64,000 nt of DNA, from contig NZ_JAUSZH010000001.1 of the NCBI RefSeq assembly GCF_030817355.1, positions 1,736,001-1,800,000 of the forward strand, in the 5' to 3' direction. Positions within the stretch are counted from its first letter, which is position 1. The number at the start of each line of letters is the position of its first letter. Of this stretch, positions 1 to 8,009 are shown one piece after another. This DNA comes from Streptomyces sp. V1I1. Lineage in GTDB: Bacteria; Actinomycetota; Actinomycetes; Streptomycetales; Streptomycetaceae. A program made the translations under genes and the position numbers. The notes below the pieces were generated by a model that saw nothing but the letters and a program-made list of their open reading frames with translations, had not been told where the DNA came from and ran no database searches.

Positions 1-549
1 CAGAGCCTTGGTGACCTGCCGGAACTCCTCCCAGCTCCAGGGTTTCCCGGCGGTCGGGACGCGGATCCCGGAGGAGTCGAGGATCTTCTTGTTGGCGAAC
101 AGGACGCGCGGCTCCTGCAGGAAGGGAACGCCGTAGATCCCCTTGCCGAAGGTCGCCGTCTGCCAACTCCGCTGCGGGATGTCGGCCTTGAGGCGCTCGG
201 GCAGCAGCTCGCTCAGATCGGCGAGATAGCCGCCGTACGCGAAGTCGGCGAGGTCGTCGGAGGCGTCATGGATGATGTCCGGCGCCTCGCCGCCCTCGAA
301 GGAGGTCAGCAGCTGGTCATGGACGCTGTCCCAGCTGCCCTGGACGTACTGGACCTGGATGTCGGGGTGGCTCGCGTTCCACTCCTTCACCAGCTCCTTG
401 TTGGCGTCGACGGACTCCTTCTGCCAGGCCAGGGACTGGAAGCGGAGCGTGATCTTCCCGTCGGCGCCGGAGCCGTCGCCGTCCGTGCAGCCGGTCAGCA
501 GCAGCGCGAGGGCGGCGGTGAGTGCCGTCAGCAGTCGTGCGCGCATCAT
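1..549 (-). CDS. Sugar ABC transporter substrate-binding lipoprotein (3' end cut by window)
   Basis: This is the extracellular solute-binding component of a carbohydrate ABC importer. The visible N-terminus is a lipoprotein signal: MMRARLL, a hydrophobic stretch, then the lipobox LLTGC with the lipidated Cys near residue 21. The mature part continues with ITLRFQSLAW and EWNASHPDIQVQYV, typical of family 1 sugar-binding proteins. The gene runs off the left edge, so only about 180 residues are visible. Its ATG overlaps the stop of the upstream permease as ATGA, which implies translational coupling as the last gene of a permease-permease-binding protein operon. The sugar cannot be told from this fragment. 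Confidence 0.9.
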   Translation of the reverse strand, partial: MMRARLLTALTAALALLLTGCTDGDGSGADGKITLRFQSLAWQKESVDANKELVKEWNASHPDIQVQYVQGSWDSVHDQLLTSFEGGEAPDIIHDASDDLADFAYGGYLADLSELLPERLKADIPQRSWQTATFGKGIYGVPFLQEPRVLFANKKILDSSGIRVPTAGKPWSWEEFRQVTKAL

Positions 550-1388
550 GACTTCACCGCCCCTGCCAGCATCCCGCCCGTGATCCGTTTCTGGATGATC
601 GCGAAGATGACGAGCGAGGGGAGCGTCGCGAGGAACGCGGCCGCGGCGAGCGGGCCCAGGTCGGCGGCGCCCTCCGCACCGAGGAAGTGTGTGAGGACGA
701 CCGGCAAGGTCTGCTTCTCCGGGGTCTTGAGTAGGACGAGCGCGAAGAAGAACTCGTTCCATGCGGTGATGAAGGCGAAGAGCGCGGTGGCGACGATGCC
801 GGGCGCGAGCAGCGGTGCGGTGACCGAGACGAGCGTGCGGAGCCTGCCCGCGCCGTCGACGGCCGCGGCCTCCTCCAGTTCGCGCGGCACGGCCCGTACG
901 TATCCGACCAGCATCCAGAGCGCGAACGGCAGCGCCCACACGACGTACACCATGATCAGTCCGAACAGGGTGTTGATCAGATGCAGGTTCTTCAGGATCA
1001 GGAACAGCGGAATGATCACCAGGACGAACGGGAACGCCTGGCTGACCACGACCCAGCCGGTGGCGGCGGTGGAGAGCTTGCTGCGGTGACGGGCCATTAC
1101 GTACGCCATGGGCGTGGCGATCACCACGGCGATCAGGGCTGCGGCGAGCGCCGCGATCAGGCTGTTGGCGGCGGCCTGGAGGAGGGGCTGTTCGTCGAAG
1201 GCCTGCCGGAAGTTGTCGAGGGTCGGGTCCTCGGGGATCCAGGTGGGGTGCAGGGAGCCCAGTTCGCGCGGTGGCTTGAAGGCGGTGGAGATCAGCCACA
1301 GGAAGGGGAACGCGAGGAAAACGAGGTAGCACAGGAGCGCGAGGTACTGGCCGGCGCGGCCGGACCTGCTGGTGCGCAGTGCCGTCAC
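546..1388 (-). CDS. Carbohydrate ABC transporter permease (MalG type)
   Basis: This is the second inner-membrane permease of the sugar importer, 280 residues with about six membrane segments. The cytoplasmic coupling loop EEAAAVDGAGRLRTLVSVTAP is the EAA motif that contacts the ATPase. Length and the N-terminal YLALLCYLVFLAFPFLWLI segment match the MalG/CUT1 family. It starts at a GTG overlapping the stop of the preceding permease (GTGA) and overlaps the binding-protein start by ATGA, so the three genes form one tightly coupled operon. No ATPase gene lies in the visible part. Streptomyces CUT1 systems usually share the MsiK ATPase encoded elsewhere (family knowledge, not seen here). Confidence 0.93.
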   Translation of the reverse strand: MTALRTSRSGRAGQYLALLCYLVFLAFPFLWLISTAFKPPRELGSLHPTWIPEDPTLDNFRQAFDEQPLLQAAANSLIAALAAALIAVVIATPMAYVMARHRSKLSTAATGWVVVSQAFPFVLVIIPLFLILKNLHLINTLFGLIMVYVVWALPFALWMLVGYVRAVPRELEEAAAVDGAGRLRTLVSVTAPLLAPGIVATALFAFITAWNEFFFALVLLKTPEKQTLPVVLTHFLGAEGAADLGPLAAAAFLATLPSLVIFAIIQKRITGGMLAGAVKS

Positions 1389-2335
1389 TTTTCATCGCCT
1401 CCCTTGAGCCGTCCTACGAGATAGAGGGCGAGCATCACCGAGATCACCGCGACCATGACGCAGCCCATCGCGGCGGCGTACCCGAACTGGCCGTAGCGGA
1501 AGGCCTCTTCGTAGGCGAAGAGCATGGGGAGGCGGGTGCGTCCGCCGGGGCCGCCGTTGGTGAGCACGTACACCAGGGCGAAGGAGTTGAAATTCCAGAT
1601 GAAGTTGAGCGCGGTGATGGCGAGCGCGACGGGCTTGAGGGCGGGCCAGGTGACGGTGCGGAACCGGCGCCAGGCACCCGCGCCGTCGAGGGCCGCGGCT
1701 TCGTGGAGTTCGTACGGCGTGTTCTGGAGCCCGGCGAGGAGCGCGACGGTGGTCTGCGGCATGCCGGCCCAGATGCCGACGACGATCACGGCGGGCAGCG
1801 CGGTGGCGAGGCCGGTCAGCCAGTCCCTGCCGTCTCCGAGGCCCAGGTCGCGGATGGTCTCGTTGAGGATGCCCGCGTCGGGGTTGTAGACGAGCCGCCA
1901 CATGATGGCGACGACGACCTCGGGCATGGCCCAGGGAATGATCGCGAGGGCGCGCGTCAGCCAGCGGAAGCGGAGGTTCTGGTTGAGCAGCAGAGCGAGG
2001 CCGAGGGCGAGCACGAACTGCGGGACACTCACGCCGACGGCCCAGAGCAGGCCGATGCGGAAGGAGTCCCAGAAGAGCGTGTCGTGCGCCAGGTCCTGGA
2101 AGTTGAGCGTCCCGATCCACTCGGTGGGCTCGGTGCGGCCGGCCTGGGAATCGGTGAAGGCCAGCGAGATGCCGTAGAGCAGCGGCCCGACGCTGAGCAC
2201 CAGGATCGGTATCAGGGCAGGCAGTACGAGGAACCAGGCCCCGTGGTCCAGGTGTCTGACGGGCCGCGGCTTGCCGGGCCGCGGCCTGCTGGGCCCCGGC
2301 TCTCCGGACCGCGGCGCTGCGCTCGCCAATGTCAC
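1385..2335 (-). CDS. Carbohydrate ABC transporter permease (MalF type)
   Basis: This is the first membrane permease of the sugar importer, 316 residues. The N-terminus is a Pro/Arg-rich cytoplasmic tail (PRPGKPRPVRH), followed by the first membrane segment AWFLVLPALIPILVLSVG. The EAA coupling motif is HEAAALDGAGAWRRFRTV, about 90 residues from the C-terminus. It starts at a GTG at 2335 and is the first visible gene of the minus-strand operon. The promoter should lie in the 99-bp gap to the divergent gene at 2435, but I could not pick out convincing -10/-35 boxes or an operator there. Confidence 0.92.
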   Translation of the reverse strand: MTLASAAPRSGEPGPSRPRPGKPRPVRHLDHGAWFLVLPALIPILVLSVGPLLYGISLAFTDSQAGRTEPTEWIGTLNFQDLAHDTLFWDSFRIGLLWAVGVSVPQFVLALGLALLLNQNLRFRWLTRALAIIPWAMPEVVVAIMWRLVYNPDAGILNETIRDLGLGDGRDWLTGLATALPAVIVVGIWAGMPQTTVALLAGLQNTPYELHEAAALDGAGAWRRFRTVTWPALKPVALAITALNFIWNFNSFALVYVLTNGGPGGRTRLPMLFAYEEAFRYGQFGYAAAMGCVMVAVISVMLALYLVGRLKGGDEK

Positions 2336-2434
2336 GGATTCGACTCCTTCGGGCGGCTCGACCTGGTCCGGCCGCCCCGGCGGCCCCCGTCATCGTGCTG
2401 ACGGTCCGTCGGTTCGTCAAGGCAGCCTGCACGG

Positions 2435-3304
2435 ATGCGAGACTTTGCGCCCATGGACGAGACACGGGCACGCGAGGTACTGACGGCCGCGGGGCTCCCC
2501 GCCGACGCGTCGCTGCTGGCGCTCGGTGAGAACGCGGTGTTCGTGGCGGGCGATGTGGTCGTCAAGGTCGGCCGGGACGCGGAGCTGCTGGCGCGGGCGG
2601 AGCGCGAACTGGCCGTCGGGGCGTGGCTGTCGGAGGCGGGCGTGCCCGCGGTCCGGCCGGCCGAGCCGAAGGCCCGCCTGGTGGAGGGCCATCCGGTGAC
2701 GGTCTGGCACCGGCTGCCGGCTGCGGTGCGTCCGGCCGAGCCCGCGGATCTGGCGCGGCTGCTGCGCCTGATCCATGCGCTGCCCTCGCCGTCGTTCGCC
2801 CTGCCGCGGCGGGAGTTGCTCGGCGGCGTCGAGCGCTGGCTGCGGCTGGCGGGCGACGCGATCGACCCGGCGGACGCGGCGTACCTGCGCGAGCGCCGCG
2901 ACGGTTTCGCCGCGGCGGCGTCCGCGCTGACTCCCCACCTGCCTCCGGGCCCGATCCACGGCGACGCGCTCCCGCGCAACGTCCATGTGGGACCGGACGG
3001 CCCGGTCCTGGTGGACCTGGAGACGTTCTCGGGGGACCTGCGCGAACACGACCTGGTGGTCATGGCGCTGTCCCTCGACCGGTACGGCCTGGCGCCCGAG
3101 GCGTACGAGTCCTTCACCGCGGAGTACGGCTGGGACGTGCGCGAGTGGGAAGGCTGCGACGTCCTGCGCGGCGCACGCGAAACGGCGAGCTGCGCATGGG
3201 TGGCGCAGCATGCCCCGGCAAATCCGAAGGCGCGCGAGGAGTTCGCCCGCCGGGTCGCCTCCCTGCGCCAGGACGCGCGCGGGGTCCGCTGGTACGCGTT
3301 CTGA
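2435..3304 (+). CDS. Aminoglycoside phosphotransferase (APH) family kinase
   Basis: This is a small-molecule kinase of the APH/choline-kinase fold, 289 residues. The catalytic loop is IHGDALPRN (HxD plus Asn) and the Mg-binding segment is LVDLETFSGD. The N-lobe has a nucleotide-binding beta region (VFVAGDVVVKVGRD, where the K is the likely ATP-phosphate lysine). The substrate is unknown and the name does not imply antibiotic resistance. Two ATG starts are possible, 2435 and 2453 (MDETRAREV); neither has a strong ribosome-binding site. It is divergent from the sugar operon and convergent with the exonuclease at 3366. Its stop codon lies inside a 27-bp tandem repeat. Confidence 0.85.
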   Translation: MRDFAPMDETRAREVLTAAGLPADASLLALGENAVFVAGDVVVKVGRDAELLARAERELAVGAWLSEAGVPAVRPAEPKARLVEGHPVTVWHRLPAAVRPAEPADLARLLRLIHALPSPSFALPRRELLGGVERWLRLAGDAIDPADAAYLRERRDGFAAAASALTPHLPPGPIHGDALPRNVHVGPDGPVLVDLETFSGDLREHDLVVMALSLDRYGLAPEAYESFTAEYGWDVREWEGCDVLRGARETASCAWVAQHAPANPKAREEFARRVASLRQDARGVRWYAF

Positions 3305-3369
3305 CCGGGGCTCAGCTGGTTTTCGTTCTGACCCGAGCTCAGCTGGTACGCGTTCTGACCCGGGCTCAG
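3289..3369. repeat. Three tandem 27-bp repeats spanning two converging stop codons
   Basis: Three consecutive 27-base units (3289-3315, 3316-3342, 3343-3369) share the core CTGGTACGCGTTCTGACC followed by CGGGCTCAG. Units 1 and 3 differ at one base; unit 2 has several changes. The first unit contains the stop codon of the APH-family gene and the last contains the stop codon of the opposite-strand exonuclease gene. The array is therefore the entire intergenic region plus both 3' ends. It looks like a local tandem duplication of the 3' end of the kinase gene. Confidence 0.85.
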
Positions 3370-4088
3370 CCCGTCGTCGGCACCAGTTCCCGCAACGGCC
3401 AGGACGCGTCCACCACCGCCTCGGGGCTGCCCTTCTTCCGCAGGAAGCGCTGGAAGTCCGCCGCCCACTCCGCGTACCAGTCGATCTGACGCTCATGCAG
3501 CTCAGCCGGTGTCAGCGCGGCCACCGGAGCATGGCGTTCCGCTATGGCGCAGGCCACCCGAACCGCCGCCAGAGCGTCTGCCGACGCATCGTGGGCCGCG
3601 TCCAGGATCACGCCGTACTCGACGCAGACCGCCTCCAGCGTGCGCTTGCCCTTTCGATAGCGGTCGACCGCGCGGTCGATGGTGTACGGATCGATCACTG
3701 GGCCGATCGGGCGTCCGGCCAGCCGGTCGCTCAGTGAGGGCAGGCCGTGGCGCTGCAACTCGGCCGTGAGCAGCGTCAGATCGAATGCCGCGTTGTACGC
3801 GACGACCGGCACGCTCTCCGCCCAGTACCCCGTCAGCGTCTCCGCGATCTCGTCCGCCACCTCGCGCGCCGGACGTCCCTCCGCCGTCGCCCGTTCGCTG
3901 CTGATGCCGTGGATCGCCGACGCCTGCGCGGGGATGCGGATCCCGGGGTCCGCCAGCCACCCCCGCCGCCGCACGGGCTCCCCCGCCCGGACCCCGACGA
4001 TCGCGGCCGTCACGATCCGCGCCTCCAGCGGCTCCGTGCCCGTCGTCTCCAGATCGAAGCCGACCAGCGGTTCCCCGTGCCAAGCCAT
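3366..4088 (-). CDS. 3'-5' exonuclease of the DEDDh (DnaQ/polIII epsilon) family
   Basis: This is a stand-alone exonuclease domain of 240 residues. Exo I is FDLETTGTEP (catalytic D and E), Exo II is VAYNAAFDLTLL, and Exo III is HDASADALAAVRVA, giving the H and D of the DEDDh set. There is no polymerase, helicase or GIY-YIG partner domain, so it is probably a DNA or RNA trimming enzyme rather than a polymerase subunit. It starts at ATG 4088, preceded by GGAGGGCCACG on the coding strand, a good ribosome-binding site. The 3' end lies in the 27-bp repeat array shared with the converging kinase gene. Confidence 0.9.
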   Translation of the reverse strand: MAWHGEPLVGFDLETTGTEPLEARIVTAAIVGVRAGEPVRRRGWLADPGIRIPAQASAIHGISSERATAEGRPAREVADEIAETLTGYWAESVPVVAYNAAFDLTLLTAELQRHGLPSLSDRLAGRPIGPVIDPYTIDRAVDRYRKGKRTLEAVCVEYGVILDAAHDASADALAAVRVACAIAERHAPVAALTPAELHERQIDWYAEWAADFQRFLRKKGSPEAVVDASWPLRELVPTTG

Positions 4089-4160
4089 CGTGGCCCTCCT
4101 TCGTGGTGCGGTGGTGCTTTCCCCCAGTGGGTACTCACCCTCCCACGCGCCACTGACAAC

Positions 4161-5393
4161 TCAGGAGACGGGACGTGAGTCCGCCCATACGGACTCGAAC
4201 TCCTCACGGTATGTCTGAAAGAGTCCGTTCTCACTGTCGTGCCCCGCACGCACGACCGCCCGCCCGCCGCCCCGCAGCACCAGCACCGGCGCCTCCATGC
4301 CCCGTGCCCTGCGCAGATAGGACTGAACGACGGCCAGACCGTCGGGACCGTCGCCGTCGACCAGATAGGCCGTGAAGCGGGGGGTCTCGTCGAAGACCTG
4401 GATCTCGAACGCTCCCGGGTCGCGCAGACGGGAGCGTACGCGGCGCATATGAAGGATGTTCATCTCCACTGTGCGGCTCAACTCCCCCTTCTTGAGGCCC
4501 AGTTCGCGCTCCCTGCGCTTGACCGCACTGCTCGCCGGGTTCAGGAAGACAAGGCGGACCCGGCAGCCCGATTCGGCCAGCCGGACCAGGCGGCGTCCGG
4601 AGAAGTTCTGGACCAGGAGGTTCAGGCCTATGCCGATCGCGTCGAGGCGGCGCGCGCCGCCGAAGAGGTCTTCGGCCGGGAGCTGGCGCTGCAGCCGGAC
4701 CCGGTCGGGGTGGACGGAGACCACGTCCGCGTAGCGGTCGCCGACGAGATCCTCGACCGCGTCGACCGGCAGGCGGTCGGCGGAGGGGACACCCGCGCCG
4801 CTGTCGAGTATCTCCAGCAGACGGGCGGAGGCGCGCTCGGCCTGGGCGAGGACCGCCTCGTTCAGCGCCCGGTTGCGCGATACGACATTGCGCGCGACCT
4901 CCAGCTCGTCCAGCGCCAGCTCGACGTCGCGCCGGTCGTCGAAGTAAGGCTCGAAGCAGGGCCAGTGCTGGACCATCAGTTCGCGCAGCTGAGGAAGGGT
5001 GAGGAAAGACAGGACATTGTCGTCCGCCGGATCGAGGAGATAGCCCTTGCGGCGGGAGACCTCCCGCACCGCGACCGCGCGCTGCACCCACTCCTGCCCC
5101 GCGGGCCCGGCCGCGGCCACCACCCAGTCGTCGCCGTGCACGGGCTCGTAGATGGGGCGCAGTACGGCTGCCACCACGGCCCGCAGCCGCTGCTCCACGA
5201 GGTTCAGCCAGATGTAGGCCCGCCCGGCACGCTGGGCGCGCGTACGCACTTCGCTCCAGGCGTCCGCGCCCCAGTCCAGTTCCGCCCCGATCTCCATCGG
5301 TCTGGCGAGGGAGACCGCTCCGGGCGGGACGTCGGTGGAGTCCCCCTCGTGACCTGCGTCACCGGGGGGAAGCTCCAGCCCTCCCGAGCTCAC
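4161..5393 (-). CDS. SAV2148-type HEPN protein with C-terminal PLD-like domain
   Basis: This 410-residue protein has an N-terminal helical HEPN-like half and a C-terminal half (GIGLNLLVQNFSG, CRVRLVFLNP) that resembles the PLD-like/DUF5919 domains that recur in bacterial signalling and conflict proteins. The HEPN signature position reads RNVVSRN (R168 in this numbering). The usual catalytic His of RNxxxH is Arg, so ribonuclease activity is doubtful. I chose the GTG at 5393 because GGAAGG precedes it. The frame stays open upstream to a TTG at 5429 without a ribosome-binding site. It is divergent from glgX. The function is not established, and the family name is from memory of Streptomyces annotation. 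Confidence 0.75.
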   Translation of the reverse strand: MSSGGLELPPGDAGHEGDSTDVPPGAVSLARPMEIGAELDWGADAWSEVRTRAQRAGRAYIWLNLVEQRLRAVVAAVLRPIYEPVHGDDWVVAAAGPAGQEWVQRAVAVREVSRRKGYLLDPADDNVLSFLTLPQLRELMVQHWPCFEPYFDDRRDVELALDELEVARNVVSRNRALNEAVLAQAERASARLLEILDSGAGVPSADRLPVDAVEDLVGDRYADVVSVHPDRVRLQRQLPAEDLFGGARRLDAIGIGLNLLVQNFSGRRLVRLAESGCRVRLVFLNPASSAVKRRERELGLKKGELSRTVEMNILHMRRVRSRLRDPGAFEIQVFDETPRFTAYLVDGDGPDGLAVVQSYLRRARGMEAPVLVLRGGGRAVVRAGHDSENGLFQTYREEFESVWADSRPVS

Positions 5394-5692
5394 CCGCGCA
5401 CCGCCTTCCCAGACCCCTTCAACGATCAAGGAAGACTACTCCGCCTGCGGGACACGGTGCAGCCGGATCGGCAGTGTACTTTCCCAACTCCCTTGTCAAA
5501 TATGGCCGTTCTGCCAGGCAAGATCTGCCGTAGTGAGCGGATTCATAGCGGTTGCGTCCCGGGGCGACACAACGAACCCGATGTTGACCGCGTCGTCCAC
5601 CGCCGTCGGGGCCCCTCACCGGCGATACTTTCGGGGAGGATCTGGGCCAAGTGCCCCCCAGCACCCGGAACAGAAGTGGAAGAGTCATATCT
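5394..5692. other. Intergenic region between divergent HEPN protein and glgX
   Basis: About 300 bases without a credible gene. It is noticeably richer in A/T around 5470-5540 than its flanks, as expected for divergent promoters, but I cannot assign boxes with confidence. The only clear element is the glgX ribosome-binding site GGAAGAG at 5678-5684, eight bases before the ATG. Confidence 0.5.
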
Positions 5693-7813
5693 ATGCAGGT
5701 CTGGCCGGGACAGGCGTATCCCCTCGGTGCCACGTACGACGGCGCCGGCACCAACTTCGCGGTGTACTCCGAAGCCGCCCGACGCATTGAGCTGTGCCTG
5801 TTGCACGACGACGGCTCCGAGACCGCGGTGGAGCTCCGCGAGACCGACGCGTTCGTACGGCACGCGTATCTGCCGGGCGTGATGCCGGGTCAGCGGTACG
5901 GATTCAGGGTCCACGGTCCGTACGCGCCCGAGCGCGGGCAGCGCTGCAACTCCGCGAAGCTGCTCCTCGATCCGTACGCACGTGCGATCAGCGGCAGCAT
6001 CGACTGGGGCGAGACCGTGTACGGCTACCACTTCGGCAAGCCGGACTCCCGCAACGACCTCGACTCGGCGCCGCACACGATGACATCGGTCGTGGTCAAC
6101 CCGTACTTCGACTGGGGCGACGACCGGCCGCCGCGTATCGACTACCACCGGACGGTGATCTACGAGGCCCATGTGAAGGGCCTCACGATGCTGCATCCGG
6201 AGCTGCCGCCGGAGCTGCGCGGTACGTACGCCGGGCTCGCGCATCCCGCGGTGATCTCGCATCTGACGGAACTGGGCGTCACGACGCTCGAATTGATGCC
6301 GGTGCACCAGTTCGTCAACGACCACCGGCTGGTGGACGCGAAGCTGAACAACTACTGGGGCTACAACACCATCGGGTTCTTCGCGCCGCACAACGCCTAC
6401 GCCTCCTGGGGCGACCGGGGCGAGCAGGTGCTGGAGTTCAAGCAGGCGGTGCGGGCGCTGCACCAGGCGGGCATCGAGGTCATCCTCGACGTCGTCTACA
6501 ACCACACTGCGGAGGGCAATCACCTCGGCCCCACCCTCTCCTTCCGGGGCCTGGACAACGCCTCGTACTACCGGCTGTCCGACGATCCGCGCTACTACAC
6601 CGACACGACGGGGACCGGAAATTCGCTGCTGATGCGCAGCCCCCATGTGCTCCAGCTGATCATGGACTCGCTGCGCTACTGGGTGACCGAGATGCATGTC
6701 GACGGCTTCCGCTTCGACCTCGCGGCGACGCTGGCCCGGCAGTTCCACGAGGTGGACCGGCTGTCGTCGTTCTTCGACCTGGTGCAGCAGGATCCGGTGG
6801 TCAGCCAGGTGAAGCTGATCGCCGAGCCGTGGGACGTGGGCGAGGGCGGCTATCAGGTGGGGAACTTCCCGCCGCTGTGGACCGAGTGGAACGGCATGTA
6901 CCGGGACTGTGTACGGGACCTGTGGCGGGGCGAGCCGCGGACACTGGCGGAGTTCGCCTCCCGGCTGACGGGCTCGTCCGATCTCTACCAGGACGACGGG
7001 CGGCGGCCGCTGGCCTCCATCAACTTCACGACCTGCCACGACGGGTTCACCCTGCACGATCTGGTCTCGTACAACGAGAAGCGCAACGAGGCGAACGGCG
7101 AGGGCAACCGCGACGGCGAGAGCCACAACCGGTCGTGGAACTGCGGGGTCGAGGGCGATACGAACGACCCCGAGGTGCTGGATCTGCGCGAGCGGCAGAT
7201 GCGCAACTTCATCGCGACGCTGATGCTCTCGCAGGGTGTGCCGATGCTCAGCCACGGCGACGAGTTCGCGCGTACGCAGGGCGGCAACAACAACGCGTAC
7301 TGCCAGGACAACGAGGTTTCCTGGGTGCGCTGGCCGGAGCCAGGCACGGACCAGGACGGCACGCTGCTGGCCTTCACCCGGGCGATGGTGTGGCTGCGGC
7401 GGGACCATCCGGTGTTCCGGCGGCGCAGGTTCTTCCACGGGCGGCCGGTGGAGGGGACGCACGACGAGCTGTCCGACATCGCGTGGTTCACCCCCGAGGG
7501 CGAGGAGATGGTCCAGCGGGACTGGCAGGCGGTGCATGCGAAGGCGCTGTCGGTGTTCCTGAACGGCCACGCGATCTCGGAGCCGGGACCGCGCGGCGAG
7601 CGGATCGCCGACGACTCGTTCCTGCTGATGTTCAACGCGAGCGCCGAGGATCTGGACTTCGCGGTGCCGGTGAACCACGGAAGGCAGTGGCAGGTGGTCG
7701 TGGACACGGCACGCAAGGAGGGAGTCCCGCCGGGCGAGGGCCCGAAGGTGGCGGCCGGGGAGCGGGTGCGGCTGGTGGGGCGGAGCCTGACGGTGCTGCG
7801 GCGGCCCGCGTAG
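5693..7813 (+). CDS. glgX: Glycogen debranching enzyme GlgX
   Basis: This hydrolyses alpha-1,6 branches of limit-dextrin glycogen in the cytoplasm. It is 706 residues: an N-terminal CBM48 (YPLGATYDGAGTNFAVYSE) followed by a GH13 catalytic barrel. Conserved regions are DVVYNHTAEG (I), VDGFRFDLA with nucleophile D342 (II), LIAEPWDVG with acid E378 (III) and TCHDGFTLHD (IV). The motifs SYNEKRNEANGEGN and SHGDEFARTQGGNNNAYCQDN are characteristic of GlgX/TreX debranching enzymes. The ATG at 5693 was chosen because GGAAGAG lies eight bases upstream; the frame is open further 5'. The TreY gene follows 196 bp downstream on the same strand, so debranched maltodextrin can feed trehalose synthesis. Confidence 0.95.
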   Translation: MQVWPGQAYPLGATYDGAGTNFAVYSEAARRIELCLLHDDGSETAVELRETDAFVRHAYLPGVMPGQRYGFRVHGPYAPERGQRCNSAKLLLDPYARAISGSIDWGETVYGYHFGKPDSRNDLDSAPHTMTSVVVNPYFDWGDDRPPRIDYHRTVIYEAHVKGLTMLHPELPPELRGTYAGLAHPAVISHLTELGVTTLELMPVHQFVNDHRLVDAKLNNYWGYNTIGFFAPHNAYASWGDRGEQVLEFKQAVRALHQAGIEVILDVVYNHTAEGNHLGPTLSFRGLDNASYYRLSDDPRYYTDTTGTGNSLLMRSPHVLQLIMDSLRYWVTEMHVDGFRFDLAATLARQFHEVDRLSSFFDLVQQDPVVSQVKLIAEPWDVGEGGYQVGNFPPLWTEWNGMYRDCVRDLWRGEPRTLAEFASRLTGSSDLYQDDGRRPLASINFTTCHDGFTLHDLVSYNEKRNEANGEGNRDGESHNRSWNCGVEGDTNDPEVLDLRERQMRNFIATLMLSQGVPMLSHGDEFARTQGGNNNAYCQDNEVSWVRWPEPGTDQDGTLLAFTRAMVWLRRDHPVFRRRRFFHGRPVEGTHDELSDIAWFTPEGEEMVQRDWQAVHAKALSVFLNGHAISEPGPRGERIADDSFLLMFNASAEDLDFAVPVNHGRQWQVVVDTARKEGVPPGEGPKVAAGERVRLVGRSLTVLRRPA

Positions 7814-8009
7814 CCGCCGACGCCGCAAGGGCCGGCCGAGCCCGACGTCGTGGGCCGCCGGGCTCCGCGAGGGTGCTCGTCAGGGTGAGAGCCGGCGCTT
7901 CGCGGTAGGTGCGGACCATGAGGGGCAACGGGCGAACGTAGCCCGATCGGCCGATACCGGCGCATGGGCCGATGACACAGAAGCGCTCAAGGTGGGTACG
8001 TACGTTCGC

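Noticed and set aside
2435..3304. Antibiotic resistance gene
   Set aside because: APH-fold motifs alone do not show aminoglycoside specificity, and no resistance or mobile context is present.
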